A stretch of 8,139 bases of DNA from Actinomycetes bacterium (GTDB lineage: Bacteria > Actinomycetota > Acidimicrobiia > Acidimicrobiales > Palsa-688): positions 1 to 8,139 of the forward strand of contig JAKAXG010000172.1 of NCBI GenBank assembly GCA_021827225.1, given 5' to 3'. Each line of letters starts with the position of its first letter. Within the stretch, counting starts at the first letter, position 1. Shown piece by piece: positions 1-6,277 of this stretch. Both the position numbers and the translations under genes were made by a program. The notes beneath the pieces were generated by a model that had not been told where the DNA came from, searched no databases, and saw only the letters and a program-made list of their open reading frames with translations.

Positions 1-1781
1 AGGATGTCGGTGACGGCCTTGCGCACGGTCTGGGGGTCGATGCCGTGCTCCTTGTTGTACTCCTGCTGGAGGGCCCGGCGCCGGTGGGTCTCCGAGATGG
101 CCTTCAGCATGGAGTCGGTCATGCGGTCGGCGTACATCACCACCTGCCCGTCGACGTTGCGCGCGGCCCGGCCGATGGTCTGGATGAGCGACGTCTCGCC
201 CCGCAGGAACCCCTCCTTGTCGGCGTCGAGGATGGCCACCAGCGACACCTCCGGCAGGTCCAGGCCCTCCCGCAGCAGGTTGATACCGACCAGCACGTCG
301 AACTCCCCCAGGCGCAGGTCCCTGACGATCTCGATGCGCTGGATGGTGTCGATGTTGGAGTGCAGGTACCGGACCTTGAGCCCCATCTCCACCAGGTAGT
401 CGGTCAGGTCCTCGGCCATCTTCTTGGTCAAGGTGGTGACCAGCACCCGGTCGCCGCGCTCGGTCCGGTCCCGGATCATCCCGATGAGGTCGTCGATCTG
501 GCCCTTGGTCGGCTTGACGATCACCTCCGGGTCGACCAGCCCGGTGGGCCTCACGATCTGCTCCACCACCTGGGTGGACTGCTGGATCTCGTAGGGGGAG
601 GGCGTGGCGGACATGAACACGCACTGGTTGACCCGCTCGTAGAACTCGTCGAAGCGCAGAGGACGGTTGTCCGCGGCCGACGGCAGCCGGAACCCGTGCT
701 CGATCAGCGTCTCCTTGCGGGAGCGGTCCCCCTCGTACTGGCCGTGCAGCTGCGGGACCGTCTGGTGGGACTCGTCGATGACGAGCAGGTAGTCCTTGGG
801 GAAGAAGTCCAGCAGCGTGTGGGGCGGCTCCCCCGCCCGGCGCCCGTCTATGTGGCGGCTGTAGTTCTCGATGCCGGAGCACACACCGACCTCGGCCAGC
901 ATCTCCAGGTCGTACGAAGTGCGCATGCGCAGCCGCTGGGCCTCGAGCAGCTTGCCCTCCCTCTCGAACCAGGCCAGGCGTTCCTGCAACTCCTTCTCGA
1001 TGCCGGCCAGGGCGGTGCGCATGCGCTCCTCCCCGGCGACGTAGTGGGTGGCCGGGAAGACGACCAGTTCGTCGAGATCTCCCAGCTGCTCGCCCGTCAG
1101 GGTGTCGACGGAGGTGATCCGCTCTATCTCGTCGCCGAACAACTCGATGCGCACGGCGTTCTCCTCGTAGGCCGGGTGCACCTCGATGGTGTCTCCCCTG
1201 ACCCGGAACTTGCCGCGGATGAGGTTGGCGTCGTTGCGCTCGTAGTTCATCTCGACCAGCCGGCGCAGGATGGCCCTCTGATCGTGCTCGGTGCCGCGCA
1301 CCAGATGCAGTATCCGCTTCGAGTACTCCTCCGGGGAGCCCAGGCCGTAGATGCAACTGACCGACGCCACCACGATCACGTCCCGCCGGGTGAGCAGGGC
1401 CGAGGTGGCCGAGTGCCGGAGGCGGTCGATCTCGTCGTTGATCGAGCTGTCCTTCTCGATGTAGGTGTCGCTGGAGGGAAGGTAGGCCTCGGGCTGGTAG
1501 TAGTCGTAGTAGCTGACGAAGTACTCGACCCGGTTGTTCGGGAAGAACTCCCGCATCTCGTTGGCCAGCTGGGCGGCCAGCGACTTGTTCGGGGCGATGA
1601 TGAGCGTGGGCTTCTGGACCGCCTCGATGGTCCAGGCGATGGTGGCGCTCTTGCCGCTGCCGGTGATACCCAGCAGGGTCTGGAAACGGTCTCCCCGCTG
1701 GATGCCCTGCGAGAGTTCGGCTATGGCCTTCGGCTGGTCGCCGGCCGCCTCGAACTCTGATACGACCTGGAAGGGCGCCAC
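1..1781 (-). CDS. uvrB: UvrABC excinuclease subunit B, 3' end cut by window edge
   Basis: DNA-damage recognition ATPase of nucleotide excision repair; in this family UvrA loads UvrB onto the lesion and UvrC then incises. About 593 codons are present. Visible features: Walker A GITGSGKS at residues 38-45; the beta-hairpin region [20 protein letters not shown] (about 91-110) that clamps [16 protein letters not shown] near 136-148; the Walker B/DEAD-like box DESH at 336-339; a helicase motif [11 protein letters not shown]; and, close to the left edge, TIGRAARN and YADRMTDSM. Spacing matches E. coli UvrB almost residue for residue. By family length (about 670 residues) roughly 80-100 C-terminal residues, including the UVR domain that binds UvrC, lie outside. 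The start is GTG ([10 protein letters not shown]): no other in-frame start exists nearby and the family motif begins there. No Shine-Dalgarno is seen. It lies 31 bp behind coaE on the same strand. I found no GAAC-N4-GTTC LexA-type box upstream. Confidence 0.97.
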   Translation of the reverse strand, partial: MAPFQVVSEFEAAGDQPKAIAELSQGIQRGDRFQTLLGITGSGKSATIAWTIEAVQKPTLIIAPNKSLAAQLANEMREFFPNNRVEYFVSYYDYYQPEAYLPSSDTYIEKDSSINDEIDRLRHSATSALLTRRDVIVVASVSCIYGLGSPEEYSKRILHLVRGTEHDQRAILRRLVEMNYERNDANLIRGKFRVRGDTIEVHPAYEENAVRIELFGDEIERITSVDTLTGEQLGDLDELVVFPATHYVAGEERMRTALAGIEKELQERLAWFEREGKLLEAQRLRMRTSYDLEMLAEVGVCSGIENYSRHIDGRRAGEPPHTLLDFFPKDYLLVIDESHQTVPQLHGQYEGDRSRKETLIEHGFRLPSAADNRPLRFDEFYERVNQCVFMSATPSPYEIQQSTQVVEQIVRPTGLVDPEVIVKPTKGQIDDLIGMIRDRTERGDRVLVTTLTKKMAEDLTDYLVEMGLKVRYLHSNIDTIQRIEIVRDLRLGEFDVLVGINLLREGLDLPEVSLVAILDADKEGFLRGETSLIQTIGRAARNVDGQVVMYADRMTDSMLKAISETHRRRALQQEYNKEHGIDPQTVRKAVTDI

Positions 1782-1788
1782 AGATGCG

Positions 1789-1794
1789 ATGGTA
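1789..1794 (-). promoter_or_regulatory. Possible -10 box giving a leaderless uvrB mRNA
   Basis: On the minus strand TACCAT (TAnnnT) ends 7 nt before the uvrB GTG, and no ribosome-binding site is visible. A weak -35-like CTGAAC lies 16 nt further upstream. This would let uvrB be transcribed separately from coaE as a leaderless message. It is inferred from spacing only. Confidence 0.3.
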
Positions 1795-1812
1795 CCGGCA
1801 CCCTGAGACGGT

Positions 1813-2430
1813 TCAGCCGGCGGACTTGAGGGCGGCGCGCTCCTGCAGCCAGGTCCAGGCCCGGCCGACCTCGGCCTCCAGCCGGTCCCGGTCCCCGGAG
1901 TTGTCCAGCACCAGATCGGCCAGCCGGCAGCGCTCCTCCCGGCTGATCTGGGCGGCGATGCGGGCCCGGGCGTCGTCCTCGGAGAACCCCCGGTAGGCGC
2001 GCAGCCGCTCGACCGCCACGTCCTCGGGGGTGTCGACGACGACCACCGCGTCGAAGCTCATGCGCTCCTTGGTGGCGATGTTGAGCAGCGGGATGTCGAG
2101 CACGACGATCGCGGCCCGCTCCCCCGCCTCGGCCGTCCGCTCGGCCATGACCCGGCCGATCACCGGGTGGGTGATGGCGTTGAGGTCGGCCAGCGCCTGC
2201 GGGTCGTTGAACGCCACGGCGGCCAGGGCGGGACGGTCCAGCCGCTTGTCCGGGCCGAGTATGCCGGCTCCGAACCGGTCGACCAGCGGCTGGTAGGCGG
2301 GGCCTCCGGGCTCGACGATCTCCCGGGCGATCCCGTCGGCGTCGACCACCGCCGCCCCCCGGGCCGCCAGCGCCGCCGCCACCGTCGATTTGCCCGAACC
2401 GATACCACCCGTGAGACCGACCAGGAACAT
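1813..2430 (-). CDS. coaE: Dephospho-CoA kinase
   Basis: Catalyses the last step of coenzyme A synthesis, the ATP-dependent phosphorylation of the 3'-hydroxyl of dephospho-CoA; cytosolic. The 205-residue length is normal for the family. It opens directly with the P-loop [12 protein letters not shown] (about residues 5-16). VDADGIARE (29-37) fits the family DADxIAR signature, and ITHPVI (about 86-91), DIPLLN and the lid-region [16 protein letters not shown] segment follow. The ATG at 2430 is chosen because the P-loop begins three residues later. There is no purine-rich Shine-Dalgarno before it (the minus strand reads CCTCCCCGCTC), so it may be leaderless. It lies 31 bp upstream of uvrB on the same strand and is divergent from the BldC-like gene. 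The coaE-uvrB pairing near rpsA is a recurrent actinobacterial arrangement. Confidence 0.96.
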   Translation of the reverse strand: MFLVGLTGGIGSGKSTVAAALAARGAAVVDADGIAREIVEPGGPAYQPLVDRFGAGILGPDKRLDRPALAAVAFNDPQALADLNAITHPVIGRVMAERTAEAGERAAIVVLDIPLLNIATKERMSFDAVVVVDTPEDVAVERLRAYRGFSEDDARARIAAQISREERCRLADLVLDNSGDRDRLEAEVGRAWTWLQERAALKSAG

Positions 2431-2438
2431 GAGCGGGG

Positions 2439-2444
2439 AGGCTA
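2439..2444 (-). promoter_or_regulatory. Possible -10 box for leaderless coaE
   Basis: Minus-strand TAGCCT (TAnnnT) ends 8 nt before the coaE ATG, in a context with no Shine-Dalgarno. No good -35 is seen at the expected distance. An alternative minus-strand promoter is ATGGCA-17 nt-TGTTAT, with its -10 at 2505-2510; that would give a leader of roughly 65 nt containing the dyad at 2466-2488. The sequence alone does not decide between them. Confidence 0.25.
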
Positions 2445-2465
2445 ACCCACCCCGCCGGCGGCCCT

Positions 2466-2488
2466 GTCGCCGACCCGGGCCCGGCGAC
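2466..2488. repeat. GC-rich inverted repeat upstream of coaE
   Basis: Perfect 7-bp arms GTCGCCG (2466-2472) and CGGCGAC (2482-2488) flank a 9-nt centre that contains the palindrome CCCGGG. It lies 36-58 bp upstream of the coaE start codon. It could be an operator, a leader hairpin, or chance in GC-rich DNA. Confidence 0.4.
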
Positions 2489-2559
2489 GGTCACTCAGCG
2501 CGCCATAACAAGTACAGACAGTGCTAATGCCATAGGGGGCGCGGGCAGCGGACTAGTTC

Positions 2560-2579
2560 TGACCATAGGAAGATGGTCA
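2560..2579. promoter_or_regulatory. Inverted repeat TGACCAT-N6-ATGGTCA, candidate operator
   Basis: Perfect 7-bp arms lie at 2560-2566 and 2573-2579, separated by AGGAAG. This is a 20-bp dyad about 95 bp upstream of the BldC-like start and 130 bp from coaE. It is less GC-rich than the surroundings, as expected for a protein-binding site. Which protein would bind is unknown; the adjacent BldC-like regulator is one candidate. BldC of Streptomyces is known to bind direct repeats rather than dyads, which argues for a different factor. Confidence 0.5.
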
Positions 2580-2674
2580 CGAAGGATCATTGAAGCGCAC
2601 CAGGGGGGCGGGGAAGTCTGGATTATCTAGACCACGGCGGACCCGGGGCGCCGCCCAGAACGGAGGTGATGCGA

Positions 2675-2986
2675 ATGCCCGACGAGTCGCAGGATCAGCA
2701 ACGTCAGCGGCTATTGAACCTCCTCTTCGGCAGCGATGTGCCGGCTGTCCTCGAAGGTCAACTGCTGCGCACCTCCGACGTTGCGCTGCTTTTCGAGGTT
2801 TCCGAGCGGACGGTATCAGAGTGGGCGAAGAAGGGGCAGATCCCTTCGGTGCGCACGCCCGGAGGTCACCGCCGCTACCCGGCGGACGGCATCCGCTGGC
2901 TGCTCGAAGAGAGCCGGCGGGGCCCCAGGTCCTCGAGCAACGCCCCGAGCAGCGTCACCTCCTTGTCCCACCGCTACCCGGCCTGA
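2675..2986 (+). CDS. Small BldC-like MerR/excisionase-type DNA-binding protein
   Basis: A 103-residue protein with one winged-helix DNA-binding domain at about residues 29-78. LLRTSDVALLFEVSERTVSE is the helix-turn-helix, followed by WAKKGQIPSVRTPGGHRRYP; the GGHRRY at 64-69 and WAK-G-I-S-RT-GGHRRY spacing are typical of BldC and MerR-type domains. There is no effector or dimerisation domain. About 28 N-terminal residues and a Ser/Arg-rich tail (about 80-103) flank it. The start is the ATG at 2675, which lies 8 nt after GGAGG (2662-2666); the in-frame GTG at 2666 and ATG at 2669 overlap or abut that site and are rejected. It is divergent from coaE and convergent with ald. BldC controls development in Streptomyces, but this protein's targets cannot be read from sequence and orthology is unproven. 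Confidence 0.85.
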   Translation: MPDESQDQQRQRLLNLLFGSDVPAVLEGQLLRTSDVALLFEVSERTVSEWAKKGQIPSVRTPGGHRRYPADGIRWLLEESRRGPRSSSNAPSSVTSLSHRYPA

Positions 2987-2997
2987 CCGCCGGCTGA

Positions 2998-4113
2998 TCA
3001 GACCAGCACCTCCTCGAGCGCCAGGCTGGGGAGCCCGTGGGCCTCTGCCACAGGGGCAGAGGTCAGCTGGCCGGCGTGGGTGTTGAGCCCGGGGGCGAGG
3101 ACCGGGTCGGATCGCAGGGCGTCCCTCCAGCCCCGGTCCGCGATCTCCATCAGGTACGGCAGCGTCACGTTGGTGAGGGCGTAGGTCGACGTGTGGGGCA
3201 CGGCCCCCGGCATGTTGGCCACGCAGTAGAACAACGACCCGAACACCGGGTACACCGGCTCGGAGTGGGTGGTCGGCCGGCTGCTCTCGAAACAGCCCCC
3301 CTGGTCGATGGCGATGTCCACCAGCACCGATCCCGGCTTCATCCGCTCCACCAGCGAGTCCGGTACCAGCTTCGGCGCCCGGGCGCCCGGGACCAGGACG
3401 GCGCCGATAACCAGGTCGGCGTCCACCACCGCCCGCTCGATCTCGTAGGTGTTCGACGCCACGGTCTGGCAGTGCCCCTGGTAGATACGGTCGGCCTCCC
3501 GCAGCCGGGCGACGTTCTTGTCCAGTAGCAGGACCTCCGCCTGCATCCCGAGGGCGATGGCGGCAGCGTTCATGCCGGATACCCCGGCGCCGATCACCAC
3601 CACCTTGGCGGCGTAGACGCCCGACACGCCCCCCATGAGCACTCCCCGGCCCCCGCCGTCGCGCTGCAGGTGGTGGGCCCCGGCCTGGGGCGCCATCCGA
3701 CCGGCCACCTCCGACATGGGGGCCAGCAGCGGCAGGCTGCCGTCGGGCAGCTGGACCGTCTCGTAGGCGATGGCGGTGATCCCGGCCGAGAGCAGGGCGT
3801 CGGTACAGGCCCTCGAGGCGGCCAGGTGCAGGTAGGTGAAGAGGATGAGGTCCTTGCGGAGCCGGGGGTACTCCTCCTCGATCGGCTCCTTCACCTTGAG
3901 CACCAGATCGGCGTCGCCCCACACGTCGTCAGCCGAGTCCACCATCGTCGCCCCGGCCGCCGCGAAGTCGGAGTCCGGGATCGAGGACCCCACTCCGGCC
4001 CCGGACTCCACGAGCACCCGGTGGCCGTGGCGCACCAGCTCGTGAACGCCGGCGGGGGTGCACGCCACCCGGTACTCGTGGTCCTTCACCTCGGCCGGCA
4101 CACCGACTCTCAC
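2998..4113 (-). CDS. ald: Alanine dehydrogenase
   Basis: NAD-dependent reversible oxidative deamination of L-alanine to pyruvate, ammonium and NADH; cytosolic, usually hexameric. The 371-residue length is standard. The N-terminal domain has DHEYRVA with Arg15, KVKEP with Lys75, and TYLHLA with His96. The Rossmann domain has VVVIGAGVSGMNAA (Gly175-x-Gly-x-x-Gly180) with Asp198 for the ribose, and DIAIDQGG carries Asp270. All fall at the same numbers as the catalytic and cofactor residues of the Mycobacterium tuberculosis enzyme, so it should be active. The start is GTG at 4113, 8 nt after AGGAGG. It lies 112 bp downstream of patD on the same strand. In context it could recycle alanine made by a pyruvate-dependent aminotransferase, although a general role in alanine or ammonium metabolism is possible. 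Its stop is 11 bp from the convergent BldC-like stop. Confidence 0.96.
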   Translation of the reverse strand: MRVGVPAEVKDHEYRVACTPAGVHELVRHGHRVLVESGAGVGSSIPDSDFAAAGATMVDSADDVWGDADLVLKVKEPIEEEYPRLRKDLILFTYLHLAASRACTDALLSAGITAIAYETVQLPDGSLPLLAPMSEVAGRMAPQAGAHHLQRDGGGRGVLMGGVSGVYAAKVVVIGAGVSGMNAAAIALGMQAEVLLLDKNVARLREADRIYQGHCQTVASNTYEIERAVVDADLVIGAVLVPGARAPKLVPDSLVERMKPGSVLVDIAIDQGGCFESSRPTTHSEPVYPVFGSLFYCVANMPGAVPHTSTYALTNVTLPYLMEIADRGWRDALRSDPVLAPGLNTHAGQLTSAPVAEAHGLPSLALEEVLV

Positions 4114-4120
4114 TGGGCTG

Positions 4121-4126
4121 TCCTCC
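4121..4126 (-). promoter_or_regulatory. Strong Shine-Dalgarno of ald
   Basis: The minus strand reads AGGAGG followed by about 8 nt and then GTG. It is a near-perfect anti-16S match at ideal spacing and it decides the GTG start at 4113. It contrasts with uvrB, coaE and the Lrp gene, which lack one. Confidence 0.85.
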
Positions 4127-4167
4127 TGTTGAAGCGTTCCGACCGGTCCGGCGCGTCCGGGCCGGCC

Positions 4168-4178
4168 GCCGTGACGGC
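4168..4178. repeat. Small palindrome in the patD-ald gap
   Basis: GCCGTGACGGC has 5-bp arms around one central base. It lies in the 112-bp gap between patD and ald, about 55 bp upstream of the ald start. It is short, in GC-rich sequence, and may be chance. Confidence 0.25.
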
Positions 4179-4204
4179 ACGTTCCCGCAACCCGCTCCCC
4201 ACTT

Positions 4205-4216
4205 TTTCCCTGGAAA
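4205..4216. repeat. TTTCC-CT-GGAAA dyad just after patD
   Basis: Perfect 5-bp arms with a 2-bp centre, starting about 10 bp beyond the patD stop. It sits in the only A/T-rich run of this gap and could be part of an ald promoter or operator. Its half-sites read opposite to the AAAGG/CCTTT half-sites of the dyad at 5721-5737, so it is not a second copy of that site. Confidence 0.25.
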
Positions 4217-4225
4217 GCACGGCTC

Positions 4226-5650
4226 TCACTCGAAGCAGCTCATCACGTGCTTGATCCGGGTGTAGTCCTCCAGCCCGTACAACGACAGGTCCTTGCCGTA
4301 ACCGGAGTGCTTGAATCCCCCGTGGGGCATCTCGGCGACCAGCGGTATGTGGGTGTTGATCCATACACAGCCGAAGTCGAGGCGCCTCGACACCCGCAGG
4401 GCCCGGCCGTGGTCCGAGGTCCAGACGCTCGACGCCAGCCCGTACTCGACGCCGTTGGCCCATGCCACCGCCTGGTCCTCGTCGGCGAAGCGCTGCACGG
4501 TGATCACCGGGCCGAAGATCTCGGTTTGGGCCAGCTCGTCCGACTGCTCCACCCCGGCGACCACCGTCGGAGGGTAGAAGAACCCGGGGCCGGCGGGGGC
4601 CTCCCCACCCGCCACCACCGAGGCGTGGGACGGGGCCCGGGCCACCATCTGGGCCACCTTCTCCAGATGGTTGGCGCTGTTGAGCGGGCCCAGCGCGGCG
4701 TCGGGCACGTCGAGGCCCCCGAACGGGGTACCCCGGGCCTGGTCCGCCAGGGCATCCACCATGTCACCATAGGCGCCGGGTGACACCAGCACCCGGGTGG
4801 CGGCGGTGCAGTCCTGCCCGGCATTGAAGTATCCGGCGACGGCGATGGCCTCGGCCGCCCTCTCCACATCGACGTCGTCGAAGACCACCACCGGCGCCTT
4901 GCCTCCCAGTTCCAGATGCACCCGCTTCAGGTCGGCGGCGGCGGCCACCGCCACCTCGCGGCCGGCCCGCACGCTGCCGGTGATGGCCACCATCTGGGGT
5001 ACCGGATGCGACACCAGCGTCCGCCCGGTGTCGCGATCGCCGCACACCACGTTGAGCACGCCCGGCGGAAGGATCTCCCCGGCCAGTTCCGCCAGCATCA
5101 GCGTGGTGACAGGAGTGGTGTCAGACGGCTTGATCACAACGGTGTTGCCGGCTGCCAGAGCCGGGGCGATCTTCCACACCGCCATCATCATCGGGTAGTT
5201 CCACGGTGTCACCTGGGCCACCACCCCCACCGGCTCCCGCCTGATCCAGGAGGTGTGGCCGGCCATGTACTCGCCGGCGGAGCGGCCCTCGAGCACCCGG
5301 GCGGCCCCGGCGAAGAAGCGGATCTGGTCGACCATCGGCGGGATCTCCTCCGAGCGGGTCAGCGCCAGTGGCTTGCCGGTGTTGCGGCCCTCCGCCTCGA
5401 CGAACCCTTCGGCGTGCCCCTCGACCGCATCAGCCAGTTTGAGAAGCATCCGGCTGCGCTCCGCCGGGGTGGTGTCGCGCCATCTCTCGAACGCCGCCGC
5501 CGCGGCCCGGCAGGCCAGGTCCACGTCCTCGGGACCGGACACGGGGGCCGAGGCGTAGGTCTCGCCGGTGCTCGGATCCACCACGTCGCTGCGCCGGCCG
5601 TCCCTGGCATCGACCGGTGAACCGTCCACGAAGTTGCGCAACTCGGTCAC
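4226..5650 (-). CDS. patD: Gamma-aminobutyraldehyde dehydrogenase
   Basis: Oxidises 4-aminobutanal to GABA with NAD, the second step of putrescine breakdown by the transaminase route. At 474 residues it equals the length I recall for E. coli PatD (YdcW). Aldehyde-dehydrogenase landmarks: TPWNYP with Asn151, VIKPSDTTP with Lys174, ITGSVRAG (about 223-230), LELGGK with Glu247, and GYFNAGQDCTAATR with catalytic Cys281, then EIFGPV near the C-terminus. Subfamily marks point to PatD rather than a generic enzyme: the GQDCTA context, NTHIPLVAEMPHGG, and the ending SGYGKDLSLYGLEDYTRIKH. Betaine aldehyde dehydrogenase is the main alternative. The start chosen is GTG at 5650, behind AGAGGGGAG (5655-5663). 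A longer in-frame ATG at 5698 would add a low-complexity Arg/Ala-rich stretch and run into the predicted promoter. It is divergent from the Lrp/AsnC gene and probably co-regulated with it. Confidence 0.93.
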   Translation of the reverse strand: MTELRNFVDGSPVDARDGRRSDVVDPSTGETYASAPVSGPEDVDLACRAAAAAFERWRDTTPAERSRMLLKLADAVEGHAEGFVEAEGRNTGKPLALTRSEEIPPMVDQIRFFAGAARVLEGRSAGEYMAGHTSWIRREPVGVVAQVTPWNYPMMMAVWKIAPALAAGNTVVIKPSDTTPVTTLMLAELAGEILPPGVLNVVCGDRDTGRTLVSHPVPQMVAITGSVRAGREVAVAAAADLKRVHLELGGKAPVVVFDDVDVERAAEAIAVAGYFNAGQDCTAATRVLVSPGAYGDMVDALADQARGTPFGGLDVPDAALGPLNSANHLEKVAQMVARAPSHASVVAGGEAPAGPGFFYPPTVVAGVEQSDELAQTEIFGPVITVQRFADEDQAVAWANGVEYGLASSVWTSDHGRALRVSRRLDFGCVWINTHIPLVAEMPHGGFKHSGYGKDLSLYGLEDYTRIKHVMSCFE

Positions 5651-5696
5651 GACTCTCCCCTCTGCCGCTCCGCTGCGGCACCGGCGCCGCCCGGCC

Positions 5697-5725
5697 ATTC
5701 TGCCACGTTCTCCGATCGGGACAAA
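5697..5725 (-). promoter_or_regulatory. Candidate patD promoter
   Basis: On the minus strand CAGAAT (5697-5702) can serve as -10. TTGTCC (5719-5724, 16-nt spacer) or TTTGTC (5720-5725, 17-nt spacer) can serve as -35. It would start transcription near 5690 and give a leader of about 40 nt that carries the patD Shine-Dalgarno. The -35 lies within the left arm of the dyad centred at 5729, so a bound repressor would cover it. Confidence 0.4.
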
Positions 5726-5746
5726 GGAATCCTTTGTGCCGAGCGG
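5712..5746. promoter_or_regulatory. Large dyad operator between patD and the Lrp/AsnC gene
   Basis: The core ACAAAGGAATCCTTTGT (5721-5737) is a perfect 17-bp palindrome with 8-bp arms around A5729. Symmetry continues outward. Bases 5716-5719 (TCGG) pair with 5739-5742 (CCGA), and 5712-5714 (CCG) pair with 5744-5746 (CGG), with mismatches only at 5720/5738 and 5715/5743. That is 15 of 17 positions over 35 bp. The place and AT-containing core fit an autoregulatory site for an Lrp/AsnC dimer. It overlaps the candidate -35 elements of both divergent genes. Being symmetric, it could form a hairpin if transcribed, but the predicted starts of both genes leave it untranscribed. Confidence 0.75.
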
Positions 5747-5762
5747 TCTCCTTTTCTAGAAT
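5734..5762 (+). promoter_or_regulatory. Candidate leaderless promoter of the Lrp/AsnC gene
   Basis: TTGTGC (5734-5739), a 17-nt spacer, then TAGAAT (5757-5762). The -10 ends 8 nt before the GTG at 5771, so transcription would begin at or one or two bases before the start codon. No Shine-Dalgarno is present, which agrees with a leaderless message. The -35 overlaps the right arm of the dyad centred at 5729. Confidence 0.55.
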
Positions 5763-5770
5763 CCGTCGTT

Positions 5771-6277
5771 GTGAGCCGCTCGGACGACGAATACCGCGGC
5801 GAGGAGGACGGCCCCGTCCGGGACAGCAGAGGTGCCCTGGACCGGACCAGCAAGCGGATCATCGAGCAGTTGCAACAGGACGGCCGCCGGTCCTACGCGG
5901 CCATAGCCCGGGCCGTCGGCCTGTCGGAGGCAGCCACCCGTCAGCGGGTCCAGCGCCTCATGGACGAGCACATGGTCCAGGTCGTCGCAGTCACCGACCC
6001 GGCCGCCGTCGGCTTCAACCGGATGGCCCTCCTCGGCATCAAGGTGGAAGGCGACGTCCGGGGGGTCGCCGACAAGCTGTCGGCCCTCGAGGAGGCCGAG
6101 TACGTGGTGATCTGCGCCGGCCAGTTCGACCTGCTGGTCGAGCTGCTGTGCGTGGACGACGGGCACCTGCTGCGCACCGTCGACGAGTCGGTGCGGACCA
6201 TCCCCGGTGTCCGCAGCACCGAGATCTTCGTCTACCTCAAAGTGGCCAAGGAGAACTACCAATGGGGGATCAGATGA
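5771..6277 (+). CDS. Lrp/AsnC-family transcriptional regulator
   Basis: Cytosolic DNA-binding regulator, 168 residues. An acidic N-terminal extension (about 1-22) is followed by the AsnC-type helix-turn-helix: LDRTSKRIIEQLQQDGRRSY, then AAIARAVGLSEAATRQRVQRL (together about 23-63). A RAM ligand-binding/oligomerisation domain follows at about 85-162, with the family GQFD turn at 117-120 and the VRTIPGVRSTEIF strand-loop. GTG at 5771 is the only start before the helix-turn-helix; with no Shine-Dalgarno and a TAGAAT box 8 nt upstream it is probably leaderless. It overlaps the aminotransferase gene by 16 nt. By position it should sense an amino acid or polyamine-derived ligand and control patD, itself and the aminotransferase. 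From memory, a similar regulator/aminotransferase/aldehyde dehydrogenase grouping occurs in Streptomyces polyamine-utilisation loci (around SCO5655-SCO5657). The ligand is not readable. Confidence 0.93.
   Translation: MSRSDDEYRGEEDGPVRDSRGALDRTSKRIIEQLQQDGRRSYAAIARAVGLSEAATRQRVQRLMDEHMVQVVAVTDPAAVGFNRMALLGIKVEGDVRGVADKLSALEEAEYVVICAGQFDLLVELLCVDDGHLLRTVDESVRTIPGVRSTEIFVYLKVAKENYQWGIR

Noticed and set aside
45..1760. A 571-codon plus-strand open frame
   Set aside because: It is antisense to uvrB, whose conserved motifs are unmistakable on the other strand. The Leu/Val/Gly/Asp/His-rich translation is the usual shadow of a high-GC gene.
2431..2674. SOS (LexA) box for coaE-uvrB or the divergent gene
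   Set aside because: I looked for GAAC-N4-GTTC and close variants on both strands and found none. The dyad at 2560-2579 has different half-sites.
2590..2997. 135-codon plus-strand frame overlapping the BldC-like gene
   Set aside because: It is a different frame over the helix-turn-helix gene, with no Shine-Dalgarno at its start and an Arg/Gly/Ala-rich shadow translation.
2816..3922. 368-codon minus-strand frame
   Set aside because: It is an alternate frame over alanine dehydrogenase and the BldC-like gene. The Ald frame carries all catalytic residues.
5651..5698. Longer patD start at 5698
   Set aside because: It would add 16 Arg/Ala-rich residues not seen in the family and overlap the candidate -10 box. 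The GTG at 5650 has a Shine-Dalgarno and gives the family length of 474.
5617..6261. N-terminal extension of the aminotransferase back to 5617
   Set aside because: The extra 215 codons overlap patD, the divergent promoter region and the whole Lrp/AsnC gene in another frame, and are Arg/Pro/Gly low-complexity. The family N-terminus and a good ribosome-binding site are at 6262.
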